Below, in pieces: positions 15,986 through 24,073 of a DNA stretch of 45,344 nt. Source of the DNA: Syntrophomonas sp. UBA4922. GTDB lineage: Bacteria; Bacillota; Syntrophomonadia; Syntrophomonadales; Syntrophomonadaceae. Within the stretch, counting starts at the first letter, position 1; each line of letters starts with the position of its first letter. A program made the position numbers and the translations under genes. The notes beneath the pieces were generated by a model. It worked only from the letters and a program-made list of their open reading frames with translations. It ran no database searches and was not told the DNA's origin. The DNA lies in contig DHBS01000027.1 in NCBI GenBank assembly GCA_002398825.1, positions 3,075 to 48,418 of the forward strand. The letters run 5' to 3'.

Positions 15986-16633
15986 GTGACACAAGCAATA
16001 GACGAAGCAACCCTGGTAAGGTTAATCGCAAAGGCCGTGTCGGCCGTACAGCAGGAAGAGCGGCTCTTGATTCCGGTGGGTATTTCCAATCGTCATGTGC
16101 ACCTGTCCCGGCCGGACATAGAAGCCCTTTTCGGCTCCGGCTATCAAATGCGGGTGTTCAAGGCATTGGGTCAACCCGGGCAGTGTGCTTATGAAGAGAT
16201 TGTCACTCTGGTCGGCCCTAAAGGCGCCATACCGGGAGTCAGGGTTTTGGGGCCCCCCCGGGAATCTACTCAAGTGGAGATATCCATGACTGACGGCTAT
16301 ACCCTGGGGATCAATCCCCCGCTTCTGGAGTCCGGGTTAAGGTCTCCCACCCCCACTTTGTCAATCGTCGGCCCCAGGGGCGCCATTACCTGTTCACAGG
16401 GGGTCATATGCGCCCTGCGGCATTTGCACATGAGCCCTCCGGAGGCGGCCGGATTAGGAATCAAGGACGGTGACACGGTCAGCATACGCTCTCATGGAGA
16501 TCGGGCGCTGGTCTTTAACAACGTCAGGGTGCGGGTAAGGGAAGATTTTAAAACTGAATTTCACATCGATGTCGATGAAGCCCGTGCGGGCAACATCAAA
16601 AACGGAGAATTTGTCGAGCTATTGGAGGGATAA
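15986..16633 (+). CDS. pduL: PduL-type phosphotransacylase
   Basis: A 215-residue zinc enzyme that converts acyl-CoA and phosphate to acyl-phosphate, freeing CoA inside the microcompartment. The two His motifs are present: RHVHLS (H37, H39) and RHLHMSPPEA (H146, H148). SIVGPRGAITC and GDTVSIRSHG are also family blocks. An N-terminal helix (DEATLVRLIAKAVSAV) resembles the known PduL encapsulation peptide. The GTG at 15986 is favoured by TTGGAGGG seven bases upstream. An in-frame ATG at 15959 lacks a site. No acyl kinase gene (pduW) is in the window, so the fate of the acyl-phosphate is open. Confidence 0.93.
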   Translation: MTQAIDEATLVRLIAKAVSAVQQEERLLIPVGISNRHVHLSRPDIEALFGSGYQMRVFKALGQPGQCAYEEIVTLVGPKGAIPGVRVLGPPRESTQVEISMTDGYTLGINPPLLESGLRSPTPTLSIVGPRGAITCSQGVICALRHLHMSPPEAAGLGIKDGDTVSIRSHGDRALVFNNVRVRVREDFKTEFHIDVDEARAGNIKNGEFVELLEG

Positions 16634-16637
16634 CCGG

Positions 16638-18068
16638 ATGAATACTGAGACGATTGTTCAAGCCATTACCAAACAGATTATGGAGAGGCTGGACCAATCC
16701 GGAAACATTGCACCGGAGCACGTCTATCACGTGCCTGGTCCATCCCAGGACGGAAAAGACGGGATATTTGAAGACCTGGAAATGGCTATTGACTGTGCCT
16801 GTGCAGCTCAACAACAGCTGCCCAAGCTGGGCTTGGAAAAGCGGGGCCGAATCATTGAGGCCATTCGGCGGGCCGGGGAGAAGAATGCCGAGCTTCTGGC
16901 TAAAATAACCACTGAAGAAACCGGCATGGGCAGGCCGGAGGACAAGGTCAACAGAATACTCCTGGCGGCTTTGAAATCCCCCGGCATGGAGGATATAAAA
17001 CCGGAGGTGTTTGCCGGGGATTTCGGCCTTACCCTGGTGGAAAGACAGCCTTTTGGAGTGGCGGTGTGTATTACTCCGTCCACCAACCCCACCGAGACGA
17101 CCATATGCAATGCCATTGGCATGATCGTGGCCGGAAACTCGGCTGTAATCAGCCCCCACCCCAATGCCAAAAAGGTGACCCATAAATGCGTGCAGATCAT
17201 CAACGAGGCTATCGCTCAGGCCGGCGGCCCCCCCAATTTAATCGTTACCATGACCGACCCCACCCTGCAGAAGACCATGAAATTGCTCAAGCATCCCAAA
17301 ATCAGCCTGGTGGTGGCCACCGGAGGACCCGGGGTGGTTAAAGCCGTTATGTCCTCAGGTAAAAAGGCCATCGGCGCCGGAGCCGGGAACCCTCCGGCGC
17401 TGGTGGATGAGACTGCCGACATAGTCAAGGCGGCCCGCGACATTGTGGTGGGAGCCAGCTTTGACAACAACCTGAACTGCATCGGCGAGAAAGAAGTGGT
17501 GGTAGTAGAGTCGGTGGCCGATCAGCTCATGGCCGAATTCGCGAAGCAGCCTACTTACATCATGAAAGAGCGCAGGGATATCGACCGCCTGACCAGCCTG
17601 CTCACCACCGCGGAAGGAGATTTCGACCGCGACTGGGTGGGCAAAGATGCCATTTGCATTCTTCAAGCCCTGGGCATCGAGGCCCCGGATGACGTCAAGC
17701 TGATCGTCTACGAAGTTGAAGCCGACCATATCACGGTGATGGAAGAGTACATGATGCCGATTCTGCCGGTGGTAAGAGTGCCCAATGTCCAGGAAGGCAT
17801 CAGGCTGGCAGTGCTGATGGAAGGCGGACGCCATCACACTGCGGTGATGCACTCCAAAAACGTGGACAACATGACCGCGTTCGCCCAGGCGGTCAAAACC
17901 ACGATTTTTGTTAAGAACGGATCTTCCTTAAACGGGGTCGGGTACCTGGGCGAAGGACATTTCACGGCTACCATCGCAGGTCCCACCGGGGAAGGTTTGA
18001 CCTCAGCCCGAACCTTTACCCGCGCACAACGCTGTGTACTGGTCGACGGATTCAACCTGCGCGGATAA
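16638..18068 (+). CDS. pduP: CoA-acylating aldehyde dehydrogenase (PduP/EutE type)
   Basis: A 476-residue enzyme that oxidises the toxic aldehyde made by the dehydratase to acyl-CoA, with NAD+ as acceptor. The catalytic Cys281 lies in NNLNCIGEKEVVVV. The cofactor region includes VVATGGPGVVKAVMSSGKKA and AIGAGAGNPPALVDETAD. The N-terminal 20 residues (NTETIVQAITKQIMERL) are a classic encapsulation peptide, followed by a Pro/Gly-rich linker. It begins 4 bases after pduL with TTGGAGGGA upstream. Length is normal. It should act inside the shell and needs NADH reoxidation, for which no PduQ is encoded here. Confidence 0.95.
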   Translation: MNTETIVQAITKQIMERLDQSGNIAPEHVYHVPGPSQDGKDGIFEDLEMAIDCACAAQQQLPKLGLEKRGRIIEAIRRAGEKNAELLAKITTEETGMGRPEDKVNRILLAALKSPGMEDIKPEVFAGDFGLTLVERQPFGVAVCITPSTNPTETTICNAIGMIVAGNSAVISPHPNAKKVTHKCVQIINEAIAQAGGPPNLIVTMTDPTLQKTMKLLKHPKISLVVATGGPGVVKAVMSSGKKAIGAGAGNPPALVDETADIVKAARDIVVGASFDNNLNCIGEKEVVVVESVADQLMAEFAKQPTYIMKERRDIDRLTSLLTTAEGDFDRDWVGKDAICILQALGIEAPDDVKLIVYEVEADHITVMEEYMMPILPVVRVPNVQEGIRLAVLMEGGRHHTAVMHSKNVDNMTAFAQAVKTTIFVKNGSSLNGVGYLGEGHFTATIAGPTGEGLTSARTFTRAQRCVLVDGFNLRG

Positions 18069-18168
18069 TACCTCCCCCGGGTGCGGGATCCGCGATGAGT
18101 AGCGCTTCAAAAAGCGGAGCTGCTGAGAGTCAATGGGATGGGCTAGTAATAGGAATGGAGGGAAAGAC

Positions 18169-18864
18169 GTGGCGATCCGAACAGCACTGGGATTAGTCGA
18201 AACGGTGGGGCTGACCGCAGCCGTTGAATTCGCTGACGCAGCCGTGAAAGCCGCCAATGTAAAGCTGCTTGGCTACGAATTAACCAACGGCCTGGGCTGG
18301 GTAACAGTAAAGATTGCCGGCGATGTGGCCGCAGTTCAGGCGGCCGTGAGCGCGGGTACGGCCGCAGCTTCACGGGTGGGCCGGGTGGTCAGCCAGAAGG
18401 TGATACCCAGGCCCCACCATGAATTGGAAAAGTTGATAGATACGCCTCAAACCGTGAGGGCTGAGGAACCCGCGGAGGCTCCCGCCCCAGCAATAGAAGC
18501 AGCGGATGGGGAGCAAGAATTCATTCCGGGCATCGAGCCCGGGGAGGAGAGTGCTGAGGATAAAGGCCCGGATTCGGCCCCGGACGCCGCAGAGGCTAAA
18601 GGCGAGCCGGATGGGGTTTCATCCGCACCGGCGGCAGAGGAGCCGCGTGAAGCGGAAACTGATGCGGAGCGGCCCGCTGACGCCCCGGCGGATTCCGCAG
18701 CCGATGAAAATCAGGATCAGACGCCTCTCCCCATAGAAACTGATCCGGATGCGGCGGAAAAGACTGAGCCGGCCAGGCCCGCCACCTGCAACATTTGCGG
18801 CGACCCGGCCTGCCCGCGAGTCAAAGGGGAGCCGCGTACACTGTGTATCCATCATAAAGCATAA
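18169..18864 (+). CDS. pduK: PduK-type BMC-H shell protein with long acidic tail and Cys motif
   Basis: A 231-residue protein. Residues 1-90 are a BMC-H domain (TALGLVETVGLTAAVEFADA, and TNGLGWVTVKIAGDVAAV). A low-complexity Ala/Pro/Glu/Asp-rich stretch of about 110 residues follows. The C-terminus carries C207-x2-C210-x4-C215 and C226-x-H228-H229 (CNICGDPACPRVKGEP, then LCIHH). Salmonella PduK has a similar Cys-rich end, here separated by a longer spacer. The motif could bind Zn or an Fe-S cluster. GTG at 18169 fits GGAGGGAAAGAC upstream. The 100-base gap from pduP is larger than others in the operon and shows only a short hairpin. Confidence 0.9.
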   Translation: MAIRTALGLVETVGLTAAVEFADAAVKAANVKLLGYELTNGLGWVTVKIAGDVAAVQAAVSAGTAAASRVGRVVSQKVIPRPHHELEKLIDTPQTVRAEEPAEAPAPAIEAADGEQEFIPGIEPGEESAEDKGPDSAPDAAEAKGEPDGVSSAPAAEEPREAETDAERPADAPADSAADENQDQTPLPIETDPDAAEKTEPARPATCNICGDPACPRVKGEPRTLCIHHKA

Positions 18865-18879
18865 CCGGGGTGACGGAGG

Positions 18880-19725
18880 ATGACTAAAATGCTAACCAAA
18901 GTGAACCCATTGGAAAATGCCAATCTCTTGATTAATCAACTGGCGGCCTGCATGGGAGAAAACCAGGTTGAAACCGCAGCAGGCCCCCTGTTCGTGGGAG
19001 TGGATGTGGGCACCGCCAATGTAGTCAGTGTGGTGGTTGATGCACTTGGCACCCCTATAACCGGGGAAATCACCCCGGCCCGGGTGGTGAGGGAAGGCAT
19101 GGTCACCGATTATCCGGGGGCGGTTGGTATTGTGCGCCGCCATATACAAACCCTGACTCAGCGCCTGGGCCAGGAGCTGTTCAAAGGGGCTTCCGCCATC
19201 CCGCCCGGTACTGAGGGGGCCAACAGCAAAGTCACCCGTTATATCCTGGAAGCCGCCAATTTGGAGGTAGCCCGGATCATCGACGAACCTACCGCGGCCT
19301 CGCTGGTGCTGGGAATTGATGAAGGGGTGGTTGTGGATGTGGGCGGCGGAACCACCGGCATTTCGGTATTGGAAAACGGCCGGGTTGTCTATACCGCGGA
19401 TGAGCCTACCGGCGGGTTTCATCTCGACCTGGTTATCGCCGGCAATTATAAAATATCTACCGAGGAAGCCGAGGCCAGAAAACGCGACCCCAGGGAGCAG
19501 GCGGTGATGTTCCCGGTTGTGCGGCCGGTTTTTGAAAAAATCGCCAGCATAATCAACCAGCACCTGACCGGCAGTACCCCCGGGGCCATTTATCTGGTAG
19601 GGGGCACCTGCAGCTACCCGGGTTTGGATTATGTTATTCAGCAGGAAACCGGATGTCCGACATTTGTTCCCCAATTGCCTTATCTGGTTACACCGCTGGG
19701 CATCGCATTATCATTCAAGGAGTGA
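18880..19725 (+). CDS. eutJ: EutJ-like Hsp70-family protein
   Basis: A 281-residue actin/Hsp70-fold ATPase resembling EutJ of ethanolamine operons. The phosphate loops are FVGVDVGTANVVSVVVDA near residue 38 and VVVDVGGGTTGISVLENG near 150. IIDEPTAASLVLGI and YLVGGTCSYPG are further Hsp70-type blocks. It lacks the substrate-binding domain of true Hsp70. A chaperone role for enzyme assembly or reactivation is assumed for EutJ but is not proved. The N-terminal ~35 residues (NPLENANLLINQLAACM) look like another targeting helix. ATG 18880 abuts GGAGG, and ATG 18889 is an equally plausible start. It is uncommon in classical enterobacterial pdu operons. Confidence 0.85.
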   Translation: MTKMLTKVNPLENANLLINQLAACMGENQVETAAGPLFVGVDVGTANVVSVVVDALGTPITGEITPARVVREGMVTDYPGAVGIVRRHIQTLTQRLGQELFKGASAIPPGTEGANSKVTRYILEAANLEVARIIDEPTAASLVLGIDEGVVVDVGGGTTGISVLENGRVVYTADEPTGGFHLDLVIAGNYKISTEEAEARKRDPREQAVMFPVVRPVFEKIASIINQHLTGSTPGAIYLVGGTCSYPGLDYVIQQETGCPTFVPQLPYLVTPLGIALSFKE

Positions 19726-19730
19726 GACAA

Positions 19731-20525
19731 ATGGATAATGATCTGGTCGAACAAATTGTCAACGAGGTCCTGAAAAAGATGACCGCCCTGGAGGAAAGCA
19801 AAGCGCCGGTTCCCCAAGGTAAACGGGCTTTAGTTCTGTTCAGCGGAGGAACCATTGGATTAAAAGAGGTATTGGGGCAGCTGCAGGCCATAGCCGCATC
19901 CAATTACCGGCTGCAGGTGGTCTTGACCCCGGCCGCGGAAGCCATTATCGGCCCTGATCTGCTCAAATCCAAGCTGGGCGATATAGAAATCATAACCGAA
20001 GCCAACCGCAAATCCCCGGGAGATCTGAGCAAGAACGCCGACAAGGTGATCATACCGCTGCTGACCATGAATACCGCTGCCAAACTGGCTCACGGCATCG
20101 CCGACAATCTGGTCGGCACCCTGGCTTTATACGCCCTTATGAGGGGCAAGCCGGTCTTTGCGGTGTGCGATGCTTGCGATCCCTATGACTCCGCCCGGGA
20201 CAAGATAAACATGAATTTGGGCAATGCCGCTTTCAAACAGATGTTGAAGAGCAATCTCGACAGGCTGGCCGAATTCGGCATAACCCTGGTTAAATCCGGT
20301 GATTTAAGCGCGGCTGTACTGGGGGTGGGCATTAAGCAGAGCGGCCAGGCCCAAGCGGCGGTTGCGCCGGCTGTTCAGGATGCGGATGTCTTTACCCTGC
20401 GGGTTTTGAGCGCTGGAGATGTCTCGGTATGCAAGCGCAAGGCTATAAAAATCGGACCCAATACGGTTGTAACCGCTATGGCTAAGGATCTGGCCCGGGA
20501 GCGCGGTATTGAGATTTTGAGATGA
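19731..20525 (+). CDS. Microcompartment-associated flavoprotein with encapsulation peptide
   Basis: A 264-residue protein. It starts with an amphipathic helix (DNDLVEQIVNEVLKKM) like those on PduD and PduP. A flavoprotein-family (FMN-binding, PF02441-like) Rossmann domain follows, with LVLFSGGTIGLKEVLGQL near residue 33, IIPLLTMNTAAKLAHGIADN near 110, and the proline-poor ALYALMRGKPVFAVCDACDP. The C-terminal tail (SAGDVSVCKRKAIKIGPNTV, then TAMAKDLARERGIEI) is a short module also seen at the ends of some Eut/BMC proteins. It probably resides inside the shell and handles electrons between the dehydrogenase, PduS and PduT. This role is inferred. The ATG at 19731 follows AAGGAGTGAGACAA. Confidence 0.78.
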   Translation: MDNDLVEQIVNEVLKKMTALEESKAPVPQGKRALVLFSGGTIGLKEVLGQLQAIAASNYRLQVVLTPAAEAIIGPDLLKSKLGDIEIITEANRKSPGDLSKNADKVIIPLLTMNTAAKLAHGIADNLVGTLALYALMRGKPVFAVCDACDPYDSARDKINMNLGNAAFKQMLKSNLDRLAEFGITLVKSGDLSAAVLGVGIKQSGQAQAAVAPAVQDADVFTLRVLSAGDVSVCKRKAIKIGPNTVVTAMAKDLARERGIEILR

Positions 20526-20553
20526 TCAGATTTATGCGGGAGGGAGTGGGATC

Positions 20554-20823
20554 ATGTATGCAGCCAAAGTGATCGGGCATATCGTAGCCACCAAAAAAGA
20601 CCAGCGTCTGGTAGGCTGGAAATTGCTCATTGTCAGTCCCCTGTCCCTGGATGGCGCCGTTTCCGGCCGGATGGACGTGGCAGTGGATATTGTGGGTTCG
20701 GGAATCGGGGAGATCGTGCTGGTGGTGGAAGGCAGTTCGGCCCGCCTGGCTATCAATGATACTAATTCTCCCGTTAATGCCGCTATTGTTGGCATTGTTG
20801 ACAGCTGGGAGGTGGGAACCTGA
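20554..20823 (+). CDS. pduN: PduN-type pentameric vertex shell protein (BMC-P)
   Basis: An 89-residue EutN/CcmL-fold protein that caps the vertices of the polyhedral shell. Typical strings are KVIGHIVATKKDQRLVGWKL, a DIVGSGIGEIVLVVEGSSAR turn, and VNAAIVGIVDSWEV at the end. It is the only BMC-P gene in the operon. CGGGAGGGAG stands upstream of the ATG. Its stop overlaps the pduO start by one base (TGATG), so the two are translationally coupled. Confidence 0.94.
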   Translation: MYAAKVIGHIVATKKDQRLVGWKLLIVSPLSLDGAVSGRMDVAVDIVGSGIGEIVLVVEGSSARLAINDTNSPVNAAIVGIVDSWEVGT

Positions 20824-21815
20824 TGAGAGTCTACACGCGCAGCGGCGACAAAGGCGAGACCTCTCTGTGGGGGGGCAAAAGGGTATCCAAAGCGGACCCC
20901 CAGGTGGAGTGCTACGGCACCCTGGATGAAGCCAGCTCATGTCTGGGCCTGGCCCGGGGCCTCATCCAAAGCCAACGCTTAAAAGAAATCATAGTGAGCA
21001 TACAACAGGATCTGCAGGTAATATCGGCAGAGGTAGCCAGCACTTCCAAGGGGCTCGCCAAGCTGCCCAAAACGGTTGGCGAGGCGGATATCCGCCGTTT
21101 GGAAAATATAATCGACGATCTCTCCGCCGGACTGCCCAAGCTGACCGGTATGGTATTGCCGGGCGGGACCGCCGGGAGCGGCGGCCTGGACCTGGCCCGC
21201 ACCATAGTGAGGCGGGCCGAGCGCCTCATCATTGACCTCCGCCAAAGCCAGGAACTGCGGCAGGAGATTCCTCAATACCTGAACCGTTTGTCGGATCTCT
21301 TATTCGTAATGGCCCGGGTGGAAGGGGATGAGGAATTAGTGCAGATCGTTAAAAATCGGGTTATGGAACACCTGGAGAACGGGGCCTCCTGTGGGATGTC
21401 CCTGGTGGTGGCCAGGAAAATGATTGCTGCCGCCCAGGAGAGGGCTGAGACCATGAATTTGCCGGTAGTAGCCTGTGTGGTTGACGCGGCGGGCAACCTT
21501 TTGGTGTTGGAGCGCCAGGAGGAGGCCATCCTGGCCAGTATCGACATTGCCCGGGGCAAGGCGTTTACCTCTGCAGCCACCAAAATGCCCACCCATGAAT
21601 TAGCCCAGGCCAGCCAGCCCGGCCAGCCCCTGTACGGGATAGAATCCACCAACCAGGGGCGCCTGGTTATATTCGGAGGGGGCTTCCCCTTGAAAAAAGG
21701 CGGCAAGTTAATGGGCGCCATTGGCATCAGCGGCGGCAGCGTCGAACAGGATATAGAAGTCGCCCGGGCGGCAGTTGCGGTTTGGAATGAGTATGCCGGG
21801 CCGGCCGGGCAATAG
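20823..21815 (+). CDS. pduO: PduO: ATP:cob(I)alamin adenosyltransferase with GlcG/HbpS-like domain
   Basis: A 330-residue two-domain protein. Residues 1 to about 185 form the PduO-type adenosyltransferase, with the ATP-binding N-terminus VYTRSGDKGETSLWGGKR, the YGTLDEASSCLGLAR helix and the RTIVRRAER block. It regenerates adenosylcobalamin for the dehydratase. Residues about 195-330 form a GlcG/DUF336 domain (VVACVVDAAGNLLVLERQ, GRLVIFGGGFPLKKGGKLMG), known in Salmonella PduO to bind haem. Its reductase partner is PduS, encoded next. Start and coupling to pduN are clear. Confidence 0.95.
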   Translation: MRVYTRSGDKGETSLWGGKRVSKADPQVECYGTLDEASSCLGLARGLIQSQRLKEIIVSIQQDLQVISAEVASTSKGLAKLPKTVGEADIRRLENIIDDLSAGLPKLTGMVLPGGTAGSGGLDLARTIVRRAERLIIDLRQSQELRQEIPQYLNRLSDLLFVMARVEGDEELVQIVKNRVMEHLENGASCGMSLVVARKMIAAAQERAETMNLPVVACVVDAAGNLLVLERQEEAILASIDIARGKAFTSAATKMPTHELAQASQPGQPLYGIESTNQGRLVIFGGGFPLKKGGKLMGAIGISGGSVEQDIEVARAAVAVWNEYAGPAGQ

Positions 21816-21840
21816 GACAGTCACTGAGGGGAGAAAATCG

Positions 21841-23172
21841 ATGAACAAGCGTATGTCCGATATAGCGCGGCAAGCCGGCATAGTCGGGGCAGGCGGCGCA
21901 GGCTTTCCCACCCATGTGAAACTGGATGCCCGGGTTGAAACCGTCATCTTAAATGGTGCGGAATGCGAGCCCTTGATGTCGGTGGATCAGAACATCATGC
22001 TCAGAGACGCGGATCTGCTGGCCGGAATGCTGGAAAAGGTACGCCTGGATCTGGGCGCGGGGGAAGCCATCATAGGCATCAAAGCCAAACATGAAGAAGT
22101 GATTGCCGCCATGCAGGAAGCCATCAAAACCTATGCCTCCTTGTATATTGCGCCTCTGGGCGACTTTTACCCGGCGGGTGATGAGGTGGTCCTGGTGTAT
22201 GAAACCACCGGCAAGCTGATCCCCCACAGCAGCATTCCGCTGGAGATCGGGGTGGTGGTGATGAATGTAGAGACATTGTGGAACCTGGCTCAGGCTGAAG
22301 CCGGCCGACCCCTCACCCATAAATGGGTGACCGTGTCTGGAGCAGTAGCCAGCCCCGGTACTTTTTGGGTTCCGCTGGGAGTCAGCGTCAGGCAGATGAT
22401 AGATCTGGCCGGCGGGGCTGTGATTGCGGATTATGCCGTAATCGACGGCGGCCCCATGATGGGCCGCATGTTGGCAGATCTTGAACATCCGGTAACCAAA
22501 ACCACCAAAGGCCTGCTGGTATTGCCCCGGCACAACCCGGTAATAGGGGTGCAAAGCCAGCCTTTGACCACGATTTTAAGGCAGGCCCGGGCCATGTGCT
22601 GTCAATGCCGTCTGTGCACTGATTTGTGCCCGCGCAATCTGCTGGGTTATGGCATCAACCCCAATCAGACTATCCTGGCGGCCAGCTATGGCGGTGCTCA
22701 GGGGGACAAGGCCCTTCAATCCTTACTGTGTTCGGAATGCGGCGCCTGCGATTTGTATGCGTGCCCCATGGGGCTTTCACCGCGCCGGGTCAATCAGCTG
22801 CTCAAGGCTGAAGTCACTAAAACGGGGATAAAAAATCCCTTCGTGGGCAAAACCGCCCAGCCTGATGCTATGCGCCCTTACCGCCGCATACCAACCAAAC
22901 GGCTCATCAGGCGGTTGAACCTCAAGGGCTATGCGGCTTTCGCGCCCTTTTACCCCACAGAGCTGCAGCCTGATAAAGTGGTCTTGCCTTTAAAACAGCA
23001 TATCGGTTCTCCTGCTGAAGCGGTTGTCAAGGCGGGAGAGGCGGTGGCTATGGGTCAACTGGTGGCCGAAATACCCCGGGGCAAGCTGGGCAGCCGCATT
23101 TTTGCCAGCATAGCCGGCCGGGTCAGCGAATGCAGTCAAGAACGGATCGTAATAGAACGAGCAAACAGCTAG
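21841..23172 (+). CDS. pduS: PduS cobalamin reductase (RnfC-like, two 4Fe-4S sites)
   Basis: A 443-residue RnfC-like flavoprotein. The N-terminal part has a Gly-rich nucleotide-binding region (GIVGAGGAGFPTHVKL) and NGAECEPLMSVD. Near residue 255 there is a first ferredoxin motif, C-x2-C-x2-C-x3-CP in CCQCRLCTDLCP. About 40 residues later comes a second, C-x2-C-x2-C-x4-CP in CSECGACDLYACP. The C-terminus has a SLBB/barrel-sandwich-like region (ADVVVKAGEAVAMGQLVAE is close to the motif). PduS reduces cob(III/II)alamin for PduO and binds the shell protein PduT, which follows. The ATG at 21841 has GAGGGGAGAAAATCG upstream. Confidence 0.94.
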   Translation: MNKRMSDIARQAGIVGAGGAGFPTHVKLDARVETVILNGAECEPLMSVDQNIMLRDADLLAGMLEKVRLDLGAGEAIIGIKAKHEEVIAAMQEAIKTYASLYIAPLGDFYPAGDEVVLVYETTGKLIPHSSIPLEIGVVVMNVETLWNLAQAEAGRPLTHKWVTVSGAVASPGTFWVPLGVSVRQMIDLAGGAVIADYAVIDGGPMMGRMLADLEHPVTKTTKGLLVLPRHNPVIGVQSQPLTTILRQARAMCCQCRLCTDLCPRNLLGYGINPNQTILAASYGGAQGDKALQSLLCSECGACDLYACPMGLSPRRVNQLLKAEVTKTGIKNPFVGKTAQPDAMRPYRRIPTKRLIRRLNLKGYAAFAPFYPTELQPDKVVLPLKQHIGSPAEAVVKAGEAVAMGQLVAEIPRGKLGSRIFASIAGRVSECSQERIVIERANS

Positions 23173-23187
23173 AAAGGGGGCCAGGTC

Positions 23188-23727
23188 ATGAAGCAGGTGT
23201 TAGGATTTATAGAATATCGGAGCATTGCCAAAGGTTTGGAAGCCACTGATGTCATGCTAAAGGGCGGCAAGGTGGAATTGATTCAGGCTACGGTGATGTG
23301 TCCGGGCAAGTTTGTGGCCCTCATTTCCGGGGATATCAGCGCCGTAAAAGAATCCGTGGAAAAGGGCGTCAATCTGGATCCCGCTTTGGCCATCTCCAGT
23401 TTCGTTTTGCCCAATATCCATCCCGAGGTGATACCGGCACTGTCAGCAACCAGCAGCGCGGAGGTTACAGGATCGCTGGGCATCATCGAAACGGTTGATG
23501 CTACATCGGGCGTGGTGGCCGGAGATATGGCCGCCAAGGCAGCCAATGTGCACCTTATCGAGATCCGGCTGGCACGCGGTATGGGCGGCAAGGCTTTTGT
23601 ATACCTGTGCGGCGAGCTGAGTGCGGTAAAAGTAGCGGTAAAAACAGCCTGCGACAAACTGGCTGACGAAGGAGTGGTTCTGGCCTCATCGATTATTGCT
23701 TCACCGCATCCCAAACTGACATTTTAG
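23188..23727 (+). CDS. pduT: PduT-type trimeric shell protein with Fe-S pore cysteine
   Basis: A 179-residue tandem-BMC protein. The first fold spans about 1-88 (VLGFIEYRSIAKGLEATDVM) and the second about 95-179 (GSLGIIETVDATSGVVAGDM). Cys38 lies in VMCPGKFV, the same position as Cys38 of Salmonella PduT, where three copies hold a [4Fe-4S] cluster at the trimer pore. This suggests electron transfer across the shell, fed by PduS. GAAAGGGGGCCAGGTC precedes the ATG. Length is normal. Confidence 0.94.
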   Translation: MKQVLGFIEYRSIAKGLEATDVMLKGGKVELIQATVMCPGKFVALISGDISAVKESVEKGVNLDPALAISSFVLPNIHPEVIPALSATSSAEVTGSLGIIETVDATSGVVAGDMAAKAANVHLIEIRLARGMGGKAFVYLCGELSAVKVAVKTACDKLADEGVVLASSIIASPHPKLTF

Positions 23728-23748
23728 AAAGGAAGGAGGTGACATGTC

Positions 23749-24045
23749 ATGCTGATCACGCGGCTGATTCAGGCCCCGCGACCAAGTACCATGGCCATGC
23801 TGTTGCGCAGGATGCCGCCGGATTGCAGAAAGGAAATACAAGGCAAGCGAATAGATGCTGTGGGACTGGTGCAGACTGATTTGCCCAATCTATTTTATCT
23901 AGCCGACGTAGGGGTCAAATCGGGATCGGTAAGCGCAGTGGAATTGCATGGCACCTGCCCGCAGCATATTAACACCATCGGGTTTTTCGGAGATACAGCA
24001 GCAGTGCAGTCCGCAATGAAAGCGGTACAGGCGCAGGCCAGGTAA
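23749..24045 (+). CDS. Divergent circularly permuted BMC-H-like protein
   Basis: A 98-residue protein with a very strong SD (GGAAGGAGGTGA). Its C-terminal two-thirds (DAVGLVQTDLPNLFYLADVG, SVSAVELHGT, INTIGFFGDTAAVQSAMKAV) follows the BMC pattern. It ends at the helix after the GDTAAV turn, as PduU/EutS proteins do. Its N-terminal 36 residues (LITRLIQAPRPSTMAMLLRR and on) take the place of the PduU beta-barrel tail (VIQEYVPGKQVTLCHII). The two proteins can be laid against each other at near equal length. I infer a second, strongly diverged permuted shell tile, not a canonical BMC-H. A Cys in HGTCPQH sits near the expected pore-side loop. Its function is unknown. Confidence 0.7.
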   Translation: MLITRLIQAPRPSTMAMLLRRMPPDCRKEIQGKRIDAVGLVQTDLPNLFYLADVGVKSGSVSAVELHGTCPQHINTIGFFGDTAAVQSAMKAVQAQAR

Positions 24046-24073
24046 AGTGAGAGGTAAAGGAGGAATTTATAGT

